21,168 bases of DNA from Anaerolineales bacterium UBA3082 (lineage in GTDB: Bacteria > Chloroflexota > Anaerolineae > UBA7937), in assembly GCA_002366595.1 (NCBI GenBank), contig DFBK01000059.1, forward strand, positions 61,622-82,789. The letters run 5' to 3'. The position numbers and the translations under genes are program-made. The stretch's first letter is position 1, and every line of letters begins with the position of its first letter. This document shows positions 15,160 through 21,168 of this stretch, one piece after another. The notes under the pieces were generated by a model. It did not search any database. It was given only the letters and a program-made list of their open reading frames with translations, and had not been told where the DNA came from.

Positions 15160-16110
15160 TCAGGGCTTGGGGATAGCCAAGTCGGCAGGCCCCACGCCAG
15201 ACATGGTGGCCTCAGGGAAGTTCTCTTGGATTATCTCGTGGATGATCTGAGCGTATTTCACCTTCTCCCGGCCCCAGTCGGCCAACATCTGGCCGCTCAC
15301 CCAAGGCTTGTAGAGGGCCGCCCCCGTGGCCGCGCAGGCGGGGCCGGGCTCTATCTTGAAATAGCAAGGAGCACAAACCCTGGCCATATCTGGCGCCTCG
15401 TAGAAGCGCATATACCCGCCGAACGACTCGGTGAGGATGATATGCACATCCAGCGGTATATCCACCGCCTGGCGGATGGAGGCGAACTGAGGCAAGGTCA
15501 AATCGGCCACCGGGTTGAAGGTACCCGCCCCCAACATCTCCAGAACTCTAGCCCCTGCCGCCGAGCCGTGGCCGGCATAGATGGAGACCTTAAAGATCAC
15601 ATCCTCCGGGATGTCGCCCTTCTTCCTCATCTCGTTGAGGAGCCAGAGAAGCCCCTCGTCGATGACCAGAAAGCCTCGAAAGCCGAGGTCTATGCACCGC
15701 ATGATGTCAGTGATCACCTCACGGAGCGCGTCCGAGCCCCGGAAACGCAAGCCCGATATGATCCCTTCCGGGGTATATGGCTGGCGCCCTATATCCCAGG
15801 CTGCCCGAGGGCCTGGGGTCAGGATCACCTCCATCTGAGCCTCAGCCGCCATCTGGGCGAAATCCCTCAGTTCCGCCTTATCCAAGAGAGTGGCCCCCAT
15901 CACCACGGAGATCAAACGGTGGATGGGCATCTTCCGTTTCCTCGACTCGTCTATCACCGCCTCCAGCACCTGAGGCCGCTCCACCCCTGAGATCTCCATC
16001 CGATACCAAGCCCCATCGGGGAACCGCTTAGGGCTGGTGGGCAAATCATAGGCATCCCGCCCGGGGATGCCCACCTGCTCCATCGCCCTTCCCACATCTT
16101 CCATCTTCAT
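15160..16110 (-). CDS. U32-peptidase-like TIM-barrel protein
   Basis: 316 aa. Sequence blocks such as YRMEISGVERPQVLEAVIDE, ILTPGPRAAWDIGRQPYTPE, GSAAGARVLEMLGAGTFNPVADLTLPQFASIRQAVDIPLDVHI suggest a TIM barrel related to U32-family proteins (proposed peptidases, several of which act in tRNA or ubiquinone hydroxylation). Three cysteines near the C-terminus (ARVCAPCYFKIEPGPACAAT) could bind a metal or Fe-S cluster. The exact reaction is not clear and the family name is tentative. The start at 16110 was chosen because AGGAGG (16118-16123) sits 7 nt upstream and a near-consensus promoter lies just beyond; the frame's further upstream codons would start before that promoter. Confidence 0.55.
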   Translation of the reverse strand: MKMEDVGRAMEQVGIPGRDAYDLPTSPKRFPDGAWYRMEISGVERPQVLEAVIDESRKRKMPIHRLISVVMGATLLDKAELRDFAQMAAEAQMEVILTPGPRAAWDIGRQPYTPEGIISGLRFRGSDALREVITDIMRCIDLGFRGFLVIDEGLLWLLNEMRKKGDIPEDVIFKVSIYAGHGSAAGARVLEMLGAGTFNPVADLTLPQFASIRQAVDIPLDVHIILTESFGGYMRFYEAPDMARVCAPCYFKIEPGPACAATGAALYKPWVSGQMLADWGREKVKYAQIIHEIIQENFPEATMSGVGPADLAIPKP

Positions 16111-16138
16111 CGATGAACCTCCTCTCGAAGTTGTCGAA

Positions 16139-16167
16139 ATTGTAGCATCGCTCACCAAGGCTGTCAA
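16139..16167 (-). promoter_or_regulatory. Near-consensus sigma70 promoter for the U32-like gene
   Basis: On the minus strand: TTGACA (16162-16167), a 17-bp spacer, TACAAT (16139-16144). Only one base differs from the full consensus. Initiation near 16132 leaves a leader of about 20 nt with the Shine-Dalgarno site in it. It is the strongest promoter seen in the window. Confidence 0.85.
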
Positions 16168-16212
16168 CAACTTACGCTTCTATACCGCCTTTCAGGCTGT
16201 CCACCGTTCCTC

Positions 16213-16791
16213 TTACCCTTTTGTCCAAGCCTTGCGATCGAGGTAGCAGAGGCTTTCACACCAAGCGGTGACATACCGGTCGGCCCCTAGATACATGGCT
16301 GGCTTCACTGAAGATAGATCGAGCATCCCCTCATCCGTCAGTGCTCCCTCTACGAGGTGAACCATCACTATCTCTCCTACGAACCAGGTGTGATCTCCAA
16401 AGATGTGGTGACTCACCAGTTTGCACTCGTAAGCGGCATAGGCTTCCGCCAGGATGGGCACCGAGGTCAAAACCGGCTTATCCTCGGCGATCTTGAAGAC
16501 CTCGAACTTGTCCACTTCCCTTCCCGTGCTTCCCCCTACCGCGGCGATTACCCCCGCCTTCTCGAGAGGCAAGAAGTTTACCCCGAACTCTCCCGCCTCC
16601 AAGACGAGATCGTGGGTGAACCTCTTGGGGGAGATGGCCACGCCGTAGAGAGGTGGCTCAAAAGAGAGGGCCGAATGCCAGGCTGCGGCCATGGCGTTCG
16701 CCTTTTCTCCAATACGAGCAGTCACCACCGCCACCACCGACGGATAATGTTGATAGAACTTCCCGACCCCTTCGATGCAGACCTTTCCCAT
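16213..16791 (-). CDS. Flavin reductase-like / FMN-binding split-barrel protein
   Basis: 192 aa, the usual length of the flavin reductase-like (DIM6/NTAB) family, which binds FMN and transfers electrons between NAD(P)H, flavin or other partners. Family features: an N-terminal VVAVVTARIGEKANAMAAAWHSALSFEPPLYGVAISPKRFTHDLV block typical of the FMN-binding fold, GEFGVNFLP, and a C-terminal DHTWFVGEIVMVHL strand. The ATG at 16791 was chosen because GGAGG sits 8 nt upstream; that ribosome binding site lies inside a sequence duplicated at 17042-17070. The physiological partner is unknown. In the ancestral order it probably followed the methyltransferase gene directly. Confidence 0.85.
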   Translation of the reverse strand: MGKVCIEGVGKFYQHYPSVVAVVTARIGEKANAMAAAWHSALSFEPPLYGVAISPKRFTHDLVLEAGEFGVNFLPLEKAGVIAAVGGSTGREVDKFEVFKIAEDKPVLTSVPILAEAYAAYECKLVSHHIFGDHTWFVGEIVMVHLVEGALTDEGMLDLSSVKPAMYLGADRYVTAWCESLCYLDRKAWTKG

Positions 16792-16796
16792 GGTGA

Positions 16797-16825
16797 TACC
16801 TCCTCTAGAACCTCGTTCTCTCCTT
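16797..16825. repeat. Direct repeat, copy 1 (duplicated methyltransferase end)
   Basis: The first 24 bp are identical to 17042-17065, and 28 of 29 bp match through 16825. On the minus strand it encodes the residues RTRF-stop in the same way as the methyltransferase end, and supplies the ribosome binding site of the flavin reductase-like gene. Confidence 0.85.
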
Positions 16826-17041
16826 CGGGCCAGATGTAGCATCGCCCTTTAGAGCGGCGATCTCCCCTGAACCGGCTGTCCTTACAGGATCCCCAGGGAT
16901 AGGCGGTATTAGGGTAGCATCAGCCTGCCCCCCGGCCTGGCAAGCATCGGGGCAGGCTGGCACGTAGCAGGCCAGGGATCTTACCATCTGACACCCCTCG
17001 CCTTCCTCAACTGTCAGGAGGTAACTCCCGACAGCGCTTAG
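16826..17041. mobile_element. Palindrome-rich inserted segment between direct repeats (MITE-like)
   Basis: About 216 bp bounded by a 29-bp direct repeat. It has no credible gene. It holds a degenerate relative of the 58-bp element (TGTAGCATCG at 16835-16844) and repeat A (16914-17034), which resembles repeat B at 17490-17582. Removing one direct repeat plus this segment would place the methyltransferase stop codon directly ahead of the ribosome binding site and start of the flavin reductase-like gene, so an insertion with target duplication, or repeat-mediated duplication, is likely. No transposase is present. Confidence 0.55.
16914..17034. repeat. Repeat A, related to repeat B
   Basis: 121 bp aligning by eye to 17490-17582: shared blocks are GTCAGCCTGCC-like at the start, GCAGGCCAGGGAT, TTACCATCTGAC and GGAGGTAACTCCCGACAG at the end. 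It carries about 28 extra bp in the first third. It ends in an imperfect hairpin (CTGTCAGGAG-GTAA-CTCCCGACAG). Confidence 0.8.
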
Positions 17042-17070
17042 TACCTCCTCTAGAACCTCGTTCTCCCCTT
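17042..17070. repeat. Direct repeat, copy 2 (end of methyltransferase gene)
   Basis: Partner of 16797-16825. Here the sequence is the real end of the methyltransferase coding region (GRTRF and the TAG stop at 17050) plus AGGAGGTA, which no longer precedes a gene directly. Confidence 0.85.
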
Positions 17071-17478
17071 GTAGGCTTCCCACTCCTGGCCGAAACGGTC
17101 GGCCAAGGCTTTCTCCTCCAGTCTGGCTCGATAGATGGTGCTTGGTAAGGCCAAAAGCAAAGTCGCGAGAATACCAATGGGGCTGCCGAACATGAGATCG
17201 AGCCCTAGGACTATGACCATGAAACTAAAATACAGGGGGTGCCTGCACCAACGGTACGGCCCCGTGGTTACTAGATGGGCAAGGTTCGGCTCCACCTCCC
17301 CCAAAAAGCCCCTGCGTAGGTAGTATGTGACGTAGAGCAACAGCAAGCCGCCCAAGAGAAAAACAACCTGGCCAAGTACCCTGGTCCCTTTGAATTCAGT
17401 AGGGTCCAAAAAGCACACTAGCAGGTTCAAGAGAAAGGCCAAGACCATAAGCAAAGGGGCAAGCCTATCTATTCTCAT
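17050..17478 (-). CDS. Isoprenylcysteine carboxyl methyltransferase-like membrane protein
   Basis: 142-aa membrane methyltransferase of the ICMT/phospholipid methyltransferase (PEMT) type. Membrane segments are at about residues 5-24 and 35-55, with a hydrophobic C-terminal region after the signature. The SAM-binding signature GPYRWCRHPLY is followed by a hydrophobic hairpin and the EEKALADRFGQEWEAYKGRTRF end, both classic for the family. In bacteria the substrates are usually unknown. The ATG at 17478 is chosen because MRIDRLAPLL leads straight into the first helix; the frame extends to 17535, but that part is repeat B sequence. No Shine-Dalgarno site is seen: repeat B begins 12 bp upstream and may have displaced it. 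The 3' end is duplicated at 16797. Confidence 0.82.
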   Translation of the reverse strand: MRIDRLAPLLMVLAFLLNLLVCFLDPTEFKGTRVLGQVVFLLGGLLLLYVTYYLRRGFLGEVEPNLAHLVTTGPYRWCRHPLYFSFMVIVLGLDLMFGSPIGILATLLLALPSTIYRARLEEKALADRFGQEWEAYKGRTRF

Positions 17479-17489
17479 TGTATGTTTAT

Positions 17490-17582
17490 GTGGCGTCAGC
17501 CTGCCCTGGCACGAGCAGGCCAGGGATGTTACCATCTGACGCTCCTCGCCTCCCTCGGCTGTCGGGAGGTAACTCCCGACAG
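17490..17582. repeat. Repeat B with perfect terminal hairpin
   Basis: 93 bp, related to repeat A in the same orientation. Its right end is a perfect 10-bp stem with a GTAA loop (CTGTCGGGAG-GTAA-CTCCCGACAG, 17559-17582). Confidence 0.8.
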
Positions 17583-17598
17583 AACTTTATAATGCTTC

Positions 17599-17656
17599 TG
17601 TAGCGTCGCCCTTTAGGGCGACGATCTACCCCGTCAGGCTAAAGCCCGACGCTACA
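17599..17656. repeat. 58-bp element with 10-bp terminal inverted repeats
   Basis: Perfect terminal inverted repeats TGTAGCGTCG and CGACGCTACA. The left half is a perfect palindrome CGTCGCCCTTTAGGGCGACG (17604-17623) and the right half an imperfect one, CGTCAGGCTAAAGCCCGACG (17632-17651, one mismatched pair), so it can fold as two adjacent hairpins or one long stem. It lies 68 bp past the DUF59 stop and might also stop transcription from that operon. Confidence 0.75.
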
Positions 17657-17712
17657 TTAACTTGTAGGAGAGGGGCTTGTCCTGAAGGCTCGCTTTGAAG
17701 GGCTCGTCCCCT

Positions 17713-17733
17713 CTCGGTTCAACCTCAACCGAG
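17713..17733 (-). terminator. Hairpin over the DUF59 stop codon
   Basis: CTCGGTT-CAACCTC-AACCGAG, a 7-bp perfect stem spanning the stop codon at 17725-17727. No T-tract follows, so it may only protect the mRNA end. Confidence 0.3.
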
Positions 17734-18024
17734 ACCGAGCCTCTTCCTCGCCTCCTCAGAGATCATGGTGGGGTTCCATGGCGGCTCCCAGACTATGTTA
17801 ACCTCCGCCTCCTTCAGCCCCTCTATCTCCAGCAACCTCTTCCGTGTCTGCTCGGCGAGATAGGCGTGCATGGGGCAACCCCGAGCGGTCATGGTCATAT
17901 CCACTTCCACCTTGCCGCCCTCTACCTTCACCTTATAGATGAGTCCCAAATCCACCACGTTCACTGGAATCTCGGGGTCGTACACCTCTCGCAGCGCCTC
18001 CATCACCTGCTCTTGGGTCAACAT
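17725..18024 (-). CDS. DUF59 / MIP18-family Fe-S assembly factor (SufT-like)
   Basis: 99 aa, a single DUF59 domain, the size of stand-alone SufT/MIP18-type proteins that help mature Fe-S proteins. Features: REVYDPEIPVNVVDLGLIY (Asp17-Pro18-Glu19 is the family opening), the conserved cysteine in TMTARGCPMH (Cys50) and the C-terminal WEPPWNPTMISEEAR block. The ATG at 18024 with GAGG 5 nt upstream is preferred; a GTG at 18045 would overlap der's stop codon and add seven residues. It is the last gene of the cdaA-cdaR-der run. Confidence 0.88.
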   Translation of the reverse strand: MLTQEQVMEALREVYDPEIPVNVVDLGLIYKVKVEGGKVEVDMTMTARGCPMHAYLAEQTRKRLLEIEGLKEAEVNIVWEPPWNPTMISEEARKRLGLG

Positions 18025-18044
18025 AATAACCTCTATGTTACTCA

Positions 18045-19361
18045 CTACGCGAAGCGCTCTTCGCTTCGCCGCCGAAAATGCAATCGCAAAGGCGTCCCCT
18101 CGAAGCCGAATCTCTCCCGCAATCGGTTCTCCAGATACCGGTGATAGGAGAAGTGGACCAATTGTGGTTCGTTGACGAAGAAGACGAAGGTGGGAGGATC
18201 CACCTCCGCCTGGGTCGCATAGTAGAACCTCAACCTCTTCCCCCTCTTCGAAGGAGGGGCATGGCTAGCCACCGCCTCCCGCAACAACCGGTTGAGCCCG
18301 CTGGTGGGGACCCTAAGAAGCCTCTCTTGGTAGACCCTAAGCGCTGTCTCCAGGACCGTACCCACCCTTCGGCCGGTCAGTGCGGATACGAAAAGAAGAG
18401 GGGCGTAGGGGATGAACCTGAAGGCTTGACGAACCCCCTTTGCGTACTCGGATACATCGGCCTCTTTCATCAGGTCCCACTTATTGACCACGAGCACGAT
18501 GCCCCTCGCCTCCTCCATAGCGTAGCCGGCGATATGGGTATCCTGGGCTGTCACCCCCTCCGGAGCATCAAGGAGCAAAACCACCACATGGGCCCTCTGT
18601 ATGGCCCGCAGAGCCCGCAACACGCTGTACCGCTCCACGCCCCTCTGCACCCGCCCCCGACGCCGGATCCCTGCGGTGTCGATGAGGGTCACCAGTTGAC
18701 TATCCCAACTCATCTGGGTATCGATAGCATCCCTCGTGGTCCCCGGGCTTTCGCTCACTATGGCCCGCTCCCAGCCCAAAAGGGCGTTGAGGAGGGAGGA
18801 CTTGCCCACATTGGGACGCCCCACGATGGCTACCCGTACCCCTTCCACCTCCTCGACCTCTTCCCTAGGAGGAAAGGAGGCCACCAGGGCATCCAAAAGG
18901 TCTCCCGTCCCCGTACCATGGAGAGCGGAGATGGGATACGGCTCCCCCAGGCCCAGGCCAAAGAACTCCGTAGCCGCCATCCGTCGAGCCTCGTTATCCG
19001 CCTTATTGACCACCAAGAAGAGCGGCTTCTGGGAAACCCTCAACAGTTCTGCGATCTCCTCATCCCCAGCGGTGAGCCCTTCTGTCACATCCACCATGAA
19101 GAGGATCGCCTCCGCCTCGGCCATGGCCAACTCCACCTGCCTCCTCACCTGCATAGTCAACTCATCCTCACTCCAAAGGACGAGCCCTCCGGTATCGATG
19201 AGGGTAAAGGCTGCTCCTCCCCATTGAGCGTCAGCGTAGAGGCGGTCGCGGGTGGTCCCTGGCAGATCCTCCACTATAGCCCGCGGCTCCTCCACCAAGC
19301 GGTTGAAGAGGGTTGATTTCCCCACATTCGGCCGCCCCACTATAGCCACTAGGGGCTTCAT
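18045..19361 (-). CDS. der: Ribosome-assembly GTPase Der (EngA)
   Basis: 438 aa. Der has two tandem GTPase domains and a C-terminal KH-like domain and acts in maturation of the 50S ribosomal subunit. Domain 1: GRPNVGKS (9-16), DTGG (56-59), NKAD (119-122). Domain 2: GRPNVGKS (181-188), DTAG (228-231), NKWD (293-296). The KH-like part covers about 350-438. Its ATG overlaps the cdaR stop by 4 nt (ATGA). Confidence 0.98.
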   Translation of the reverse strand: MKPLVAIVGRPNVGKSTLFNRLVEEPRAIVEDLPGTTRDRLYADAQWGGAAFTLIDTGGLVLWSEDELTMQVRRQVELAMAEAEAILFMVDVTEGLTAGDEEIAELLRVSQKPLFLVVNKADNEARRMAATEFFGLGLGEPYPISALHGTGTGDLLDALVASFPPREEVEEVEGVRVAIVGRPNVGKSSLLNALLGWERAIVSESPGTTRDAIDTQMSWDSQLVTLIDTAGIRRRGRVQRGVERYSVLRALRAIQRAHVVVLLLDAPEGVTAQDTHIAGYAMEEARGIVLVVNKWDLMKEADVSEYAKGVRQAFRFIPYAPLLFVSALTGRRVGTVLETALRVYQERLLRVPTSGLNRLLREAVASHAPPSKRGKRLRFYYATQAEVDPPTFVFFVNEPQLVHFSYHRYLENRLRERFGFEGTPLRLHFRRRSEERFA

Positions 19362-20560
19362 GACTCGCTTATCACCACTTCCAACTGATCAGGGACGATA
19401 CTCTGCACTTCCAGGGAATCCGGTTTCACCACCTGAGGCGAGATCTTATACGTGCCCGGCTCCAAATCGAGGAGATCCAAGAGCACTTGCACATCCTCCG
19501 CCTGGAGAGCCGACAGATCGGCCAGGGGGCCAGCGAGGATAACCTCTACCGTCTCCGGCGACACAGTGGCCTCTAACCCGGGAGCCAACCCCTGAAGGGT
19601 CGGCGAGACCCGGATCGTCTGGCCTCCCAAGACAGGAGAGACGGAGATGCGAACCAAGACCCTCCCCACCCCCAAAAGGGATATATCCTCCGGGAGGACC
19701 AGCGCCACGGAACGGGTTAGGTTGGTGTTGGCACCCTCCACATCCACCGGCTCCGTTTCTACAAACCCCAAAAGTTCGCTTATCCGTTGAGGGTCCCCAT
19801 AGACGGTCACCGTAGAGGGATCCACCCTGATATCGCTGATCCAATAGCCAGAGGCCACCTTCCCCTGGGTGACCACCTTCACTGATACATCCCGGTAGCC
19901 CGACTCCTGCTCTATGGGCAACTGCACCATCACCTGGGAAGGGCTGATCTCCACCCCAGAAACGGTACCCCCTATCTTGTTTTGGGGCCAAGGCTCAAAA
20001 GCCCTCTCGAAAGTGGCCTTCTCTCCCCGAAGTTGTAGATCGATGACCACCGCCTCCACCTGATCCACCAAGCTCTGGGGCCCGCTCACCGCCACCTGCG
20101 AAGGGGTAACCACCGGAACCCCATATTTGTACCCTACTGGCACATCTCCCAAAATGTTCACCCCCGCTGTAAACCACTTCTGGGCCTCCTTATCCAAAGT
20201 GATAGATACTACATCAGGCGACTTTTCTATCACCCGTACCGTCTCTGGAGGCTGAACCTCTACCGGCACCTCATGAGGCCCCATTCCTAAGTCGGCTAGA
20301 TCAACGTAGGCGTCAAAGTCCTCTGCCTCCAGATCGCTCCACACTTTTTCGGGGGCTCGAATCAGGAGGCTCACCTCCTTCTCGAAACTTCTCAAGATCA
20401 GTAGATCCTCCTCTTTATTTTTCACCTCGATGGGGATCGGTTGGGGAAAGCGATCCTGAACTATGGGGTTTTGCTCCCTTATGGCCACTACCCAGATGGT
20501 GAGGGCCAAAATGAGGGCTATGAGCGCCGAATTCAGGTCGATGAAAAGAGAACGCCTCAT
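19358..20560 (-). CDS. cdaR: YbbR-domain protein, CdaA regulator
   Basis: 400 aa: a single N-terminal membrane helix (about residues 10-28, ALIALILALTIWVVAI) followed by an outside region with four YbbR-like beta repeats of roughly 85-95 residues, each with the pattern of an aliphatic strand, Pro and Val (e.g. VTPSQVAVSGPQSLVDQVEAV, VDPSTVTVYGDPQRIS, VSPETVEVILAG). CdaR-type proteins bind and modulate the membrane diadenylate cyclase CdaA, which is the gene directly upstream, overlapping by 4 nt. Its stop overlaps der by 4 nt. The effect, activation or inhibition, is not readable from sequence. Confidence 0.92.
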   Translation of the reverse strand: MRRSLFIDLNSALIALILALTIWVVAIREQNPIVQDRFPQPIPIEVKNKEEDLLILRSFEKEVSLLIRAPEKVWSDLEAEDFDAYVDLADLGMGPHEVPVEVQPPETVRVIEKSPDVVSITLDKEAQKWFTAGVNILGDVPVGYKYGVPVVTPSQVAVSGPQSLVDQVEAVVIDLQLRGEKATFERAFEPWPQNKIGGTVSGVEISPSQVMVQLPIEQESGYRDVSVKVVTQGKVASGYWISDIRVDPSTVTVYGDPQRISELLGFVETEPVDVEGANTNLTRSVALVLPEDISLLGVGRVLVRISVSPVLGGQTIRVSPTLQGLAPGLEATVSPETVEVILAGPLADLSALQAEDVQVLLDLLDLEPGTYKISPQVVKPDSLEVQSIVPDQLEVVISES

Positions 20561-21168
20561 CCTTCCCCCCTCTCCTGTCGGGAGAACCAGTGGGGCTTCT
20601 CTGTCGGCTGGAGCCCGTAGAAAGCCTGCAGAACCTTCCGCAGGCGCGCGTCATCTAGATGACGGATCATCCTCCCATGCCGCACCAGGGATACGATCCC
20701 CGTCTCCTCTGAGACCACGATAGCCAAGGCGTCGCTCTGCTCCGTGACCCCCACCGCCGCCCGGTGGCGGAGCCCTAACCCCCGCTCCACCCCCATGCTC
20801 TCGCTGAGAGGGAGGATACAAGCCGCGGCCAACACCTGGTCTTCCCGAATGATCACCGCCCCATCGTGAAGGACGGTATTAGGCTGAAAGATGGTAAGGA
20901 GCAACTCCGTCGATAACTCGGCGTTCATCTCCACCCCGGTCTCCACATACTCCTTCAAGCCGGTCTCCCGTTCCAAGACTATCAGGGCTCCGTGGCGCCG
21001 CTCCGCAAGGGTCCGTGCTGCCTGCGACACGCAACGGGTAACCTTCATCATCGTCCTCTCCGGCGATGCCCGGTTGATTAGACCCCCTCCCCGCCCTAGC
21101 CGCTCCAGAGCCCGACGCAACTCGGGCTGAAAGATCACCGGGACGGCAACCAGAAGGGCAGGCAGGGT
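20557..21168 (-). CDS. cdaA: Membrane diadenylate cyclase CdaA (partial, N-terminus off window)
   Basis: C-terminal 203 residues of a DisA_N-domain enzyme that makes c-di-AMP from two ATP. The frame is open to the right edge (LPALLVAVPVIFQPELRRALE), so the GTG at 21138 is not the real start: the preceding residues match the end of the N-terminal membrane region of CdaA. Catalytic motifs are visible: NTVLHDGAVII (DGA) and GLRHRAAVG (RHR), plus GALIVLERETGL. The stop overlaps the cdaR start (ATGA). CdaA is commonly followed by cdaR and glmM; here der comes next instead of glmM. Confidence 0.95.
   Translation of the reverse strand, partial: TLPALLVAVPVIFQPELRRALERLGRGGGLINRASPERTMMKVTRCVSQAARTLAERRHGALIVLERETGLKEYVETGVEMNAELSTELLLTIFQPNTVLHDGAVIIREDQVLAAACILPLSESMGVERGLGLRHRAAVGVTEQSDALAIVVSEETGIVSLVRHGRMIRHLDDARLRKVLQAFYGLQPTEKPHWFSRQERGEG

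Larger units (their letters stand above)
17489..17656. mobile_element. MITE-like compound element upstream of the methyltransferase
   Basis: 168 bp with terminal inverted repeats TGTGGCGTCA (17489-17498) and CGACGCTACA (17647-17656); the ends match in 8 of 10 positions. It contains repeat B and the 58-bp double hairpin and has no coding capacity. The boundaries are inferred from the inverted ends only. Confidence 0.45.

Noticed and set aside
16357..16839. Long plus-strand frame opposite the flavin reductase-like gene
   Set aside because: Antisense shadow of a well-supported gene, with no family content.
16805..17083. 92-codon minus-strand frame between the methyltransferase and flavin reductase genes
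   Set aside because: It is made of repeat sequence and a frame-shifted reading of the methyltransferase end; its RTRF ending is the duplicated copy, not a new gene.
18078..19316. 412-codon plus-strand frame opposite der
   Set aside because: A by-product of der's codon bias on the other strand; der has complete GTPase motifs.
1..21168. CRISPR arrays
   Set aside because: No regularly spaced repeats with unique spacers were seen; the 22-bp repeat copies are scattered and inverted.

Overview
The window reads as a piece of an anaerobic bacterial chromosome of fairly high G+C, gene-dense, with short spacers and many 1-8 nt overlaps. Bacterial markers are signal peptidase I, the Der GTPase, a CdaA/YbbR c-di-AMP pair, sigma70-type promoters and strong Shine-Dalgarno sites. 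An aldehyde:ferredoxin oxidoreductase (tungsten or molybdenum pterin), a DUF6485 protein and a Thr/Glu/Pro-rich tethered beta-helix lipoprotein suggest an anaerobe, possibly of the Chloroflexota. That placement is an inference from gene style; no rRNA or marker alignment was available.

Layout. (1) 1-2.4 kb: the tail of a membrane protein, then (minus strand) a radical SAM enzyme overlapping a dihydrolipoyl dehydrogenase, a pairing that suggests lipoate-linked chemistry. (2) 2.7-6.2 kb: a promoter with a perfect TATAAT drives lepB, a DeoC-type aldolase and an aldehyde:ferredoxin oxidoreductase, joined by 4-nt and 1-nt overlaps. DeoC makes acetaldehyde, an AOR substrate. Four copies of a 22-bp repeat sit around this operon as nested inverted pairs. 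(3) 6.3-7.3 kb: a PHP-domain phosphoesterase and a tRNA-Glu gene with its own promoter. (4) 7.3-10.6 kb: a gene-poor stretch that looks foreign or decayed, with a stop-ridden gene remnant and one large secreted beta-helix lipoprotein. (5) 10.6-11.6 kb: a small EmrE-like membrane protein coupled to a YkoP-like protein, ending at a hairpin between convergent genes. (6) 11.6-16.8 kb, minus strand: an AIM24-family protein, a UPF0316 membrane protein, DUF6485, panB, an unknown membrane protein, a U32-peptidase-like protein with a near-consensus promoter, and a flavin reductase-like protein. (7) 16.8-17.7 kb: an isoprenylcysteine-methyltransferase-like gene flanked on both sides by related palindromic, MITE-like repeats, one of which sits between duplicated copies of the end of that gene. 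(8) 17.7 kb to the end, minus strand: cdaA (running off the window), cdaR, der and a DUF59/SufT-like gene, mostly overlapping, so c-di-AMP synthesis, ribosome assembly and Fe-S maturation factors are probably co-transcribed.

The most interesting signals are the deoC-AOR module with its nested repeats, the radical SAM/lpdA pair as a possible part of the two-protein lipoate synthase, and the repeat traffic around the methyltransferase gene.
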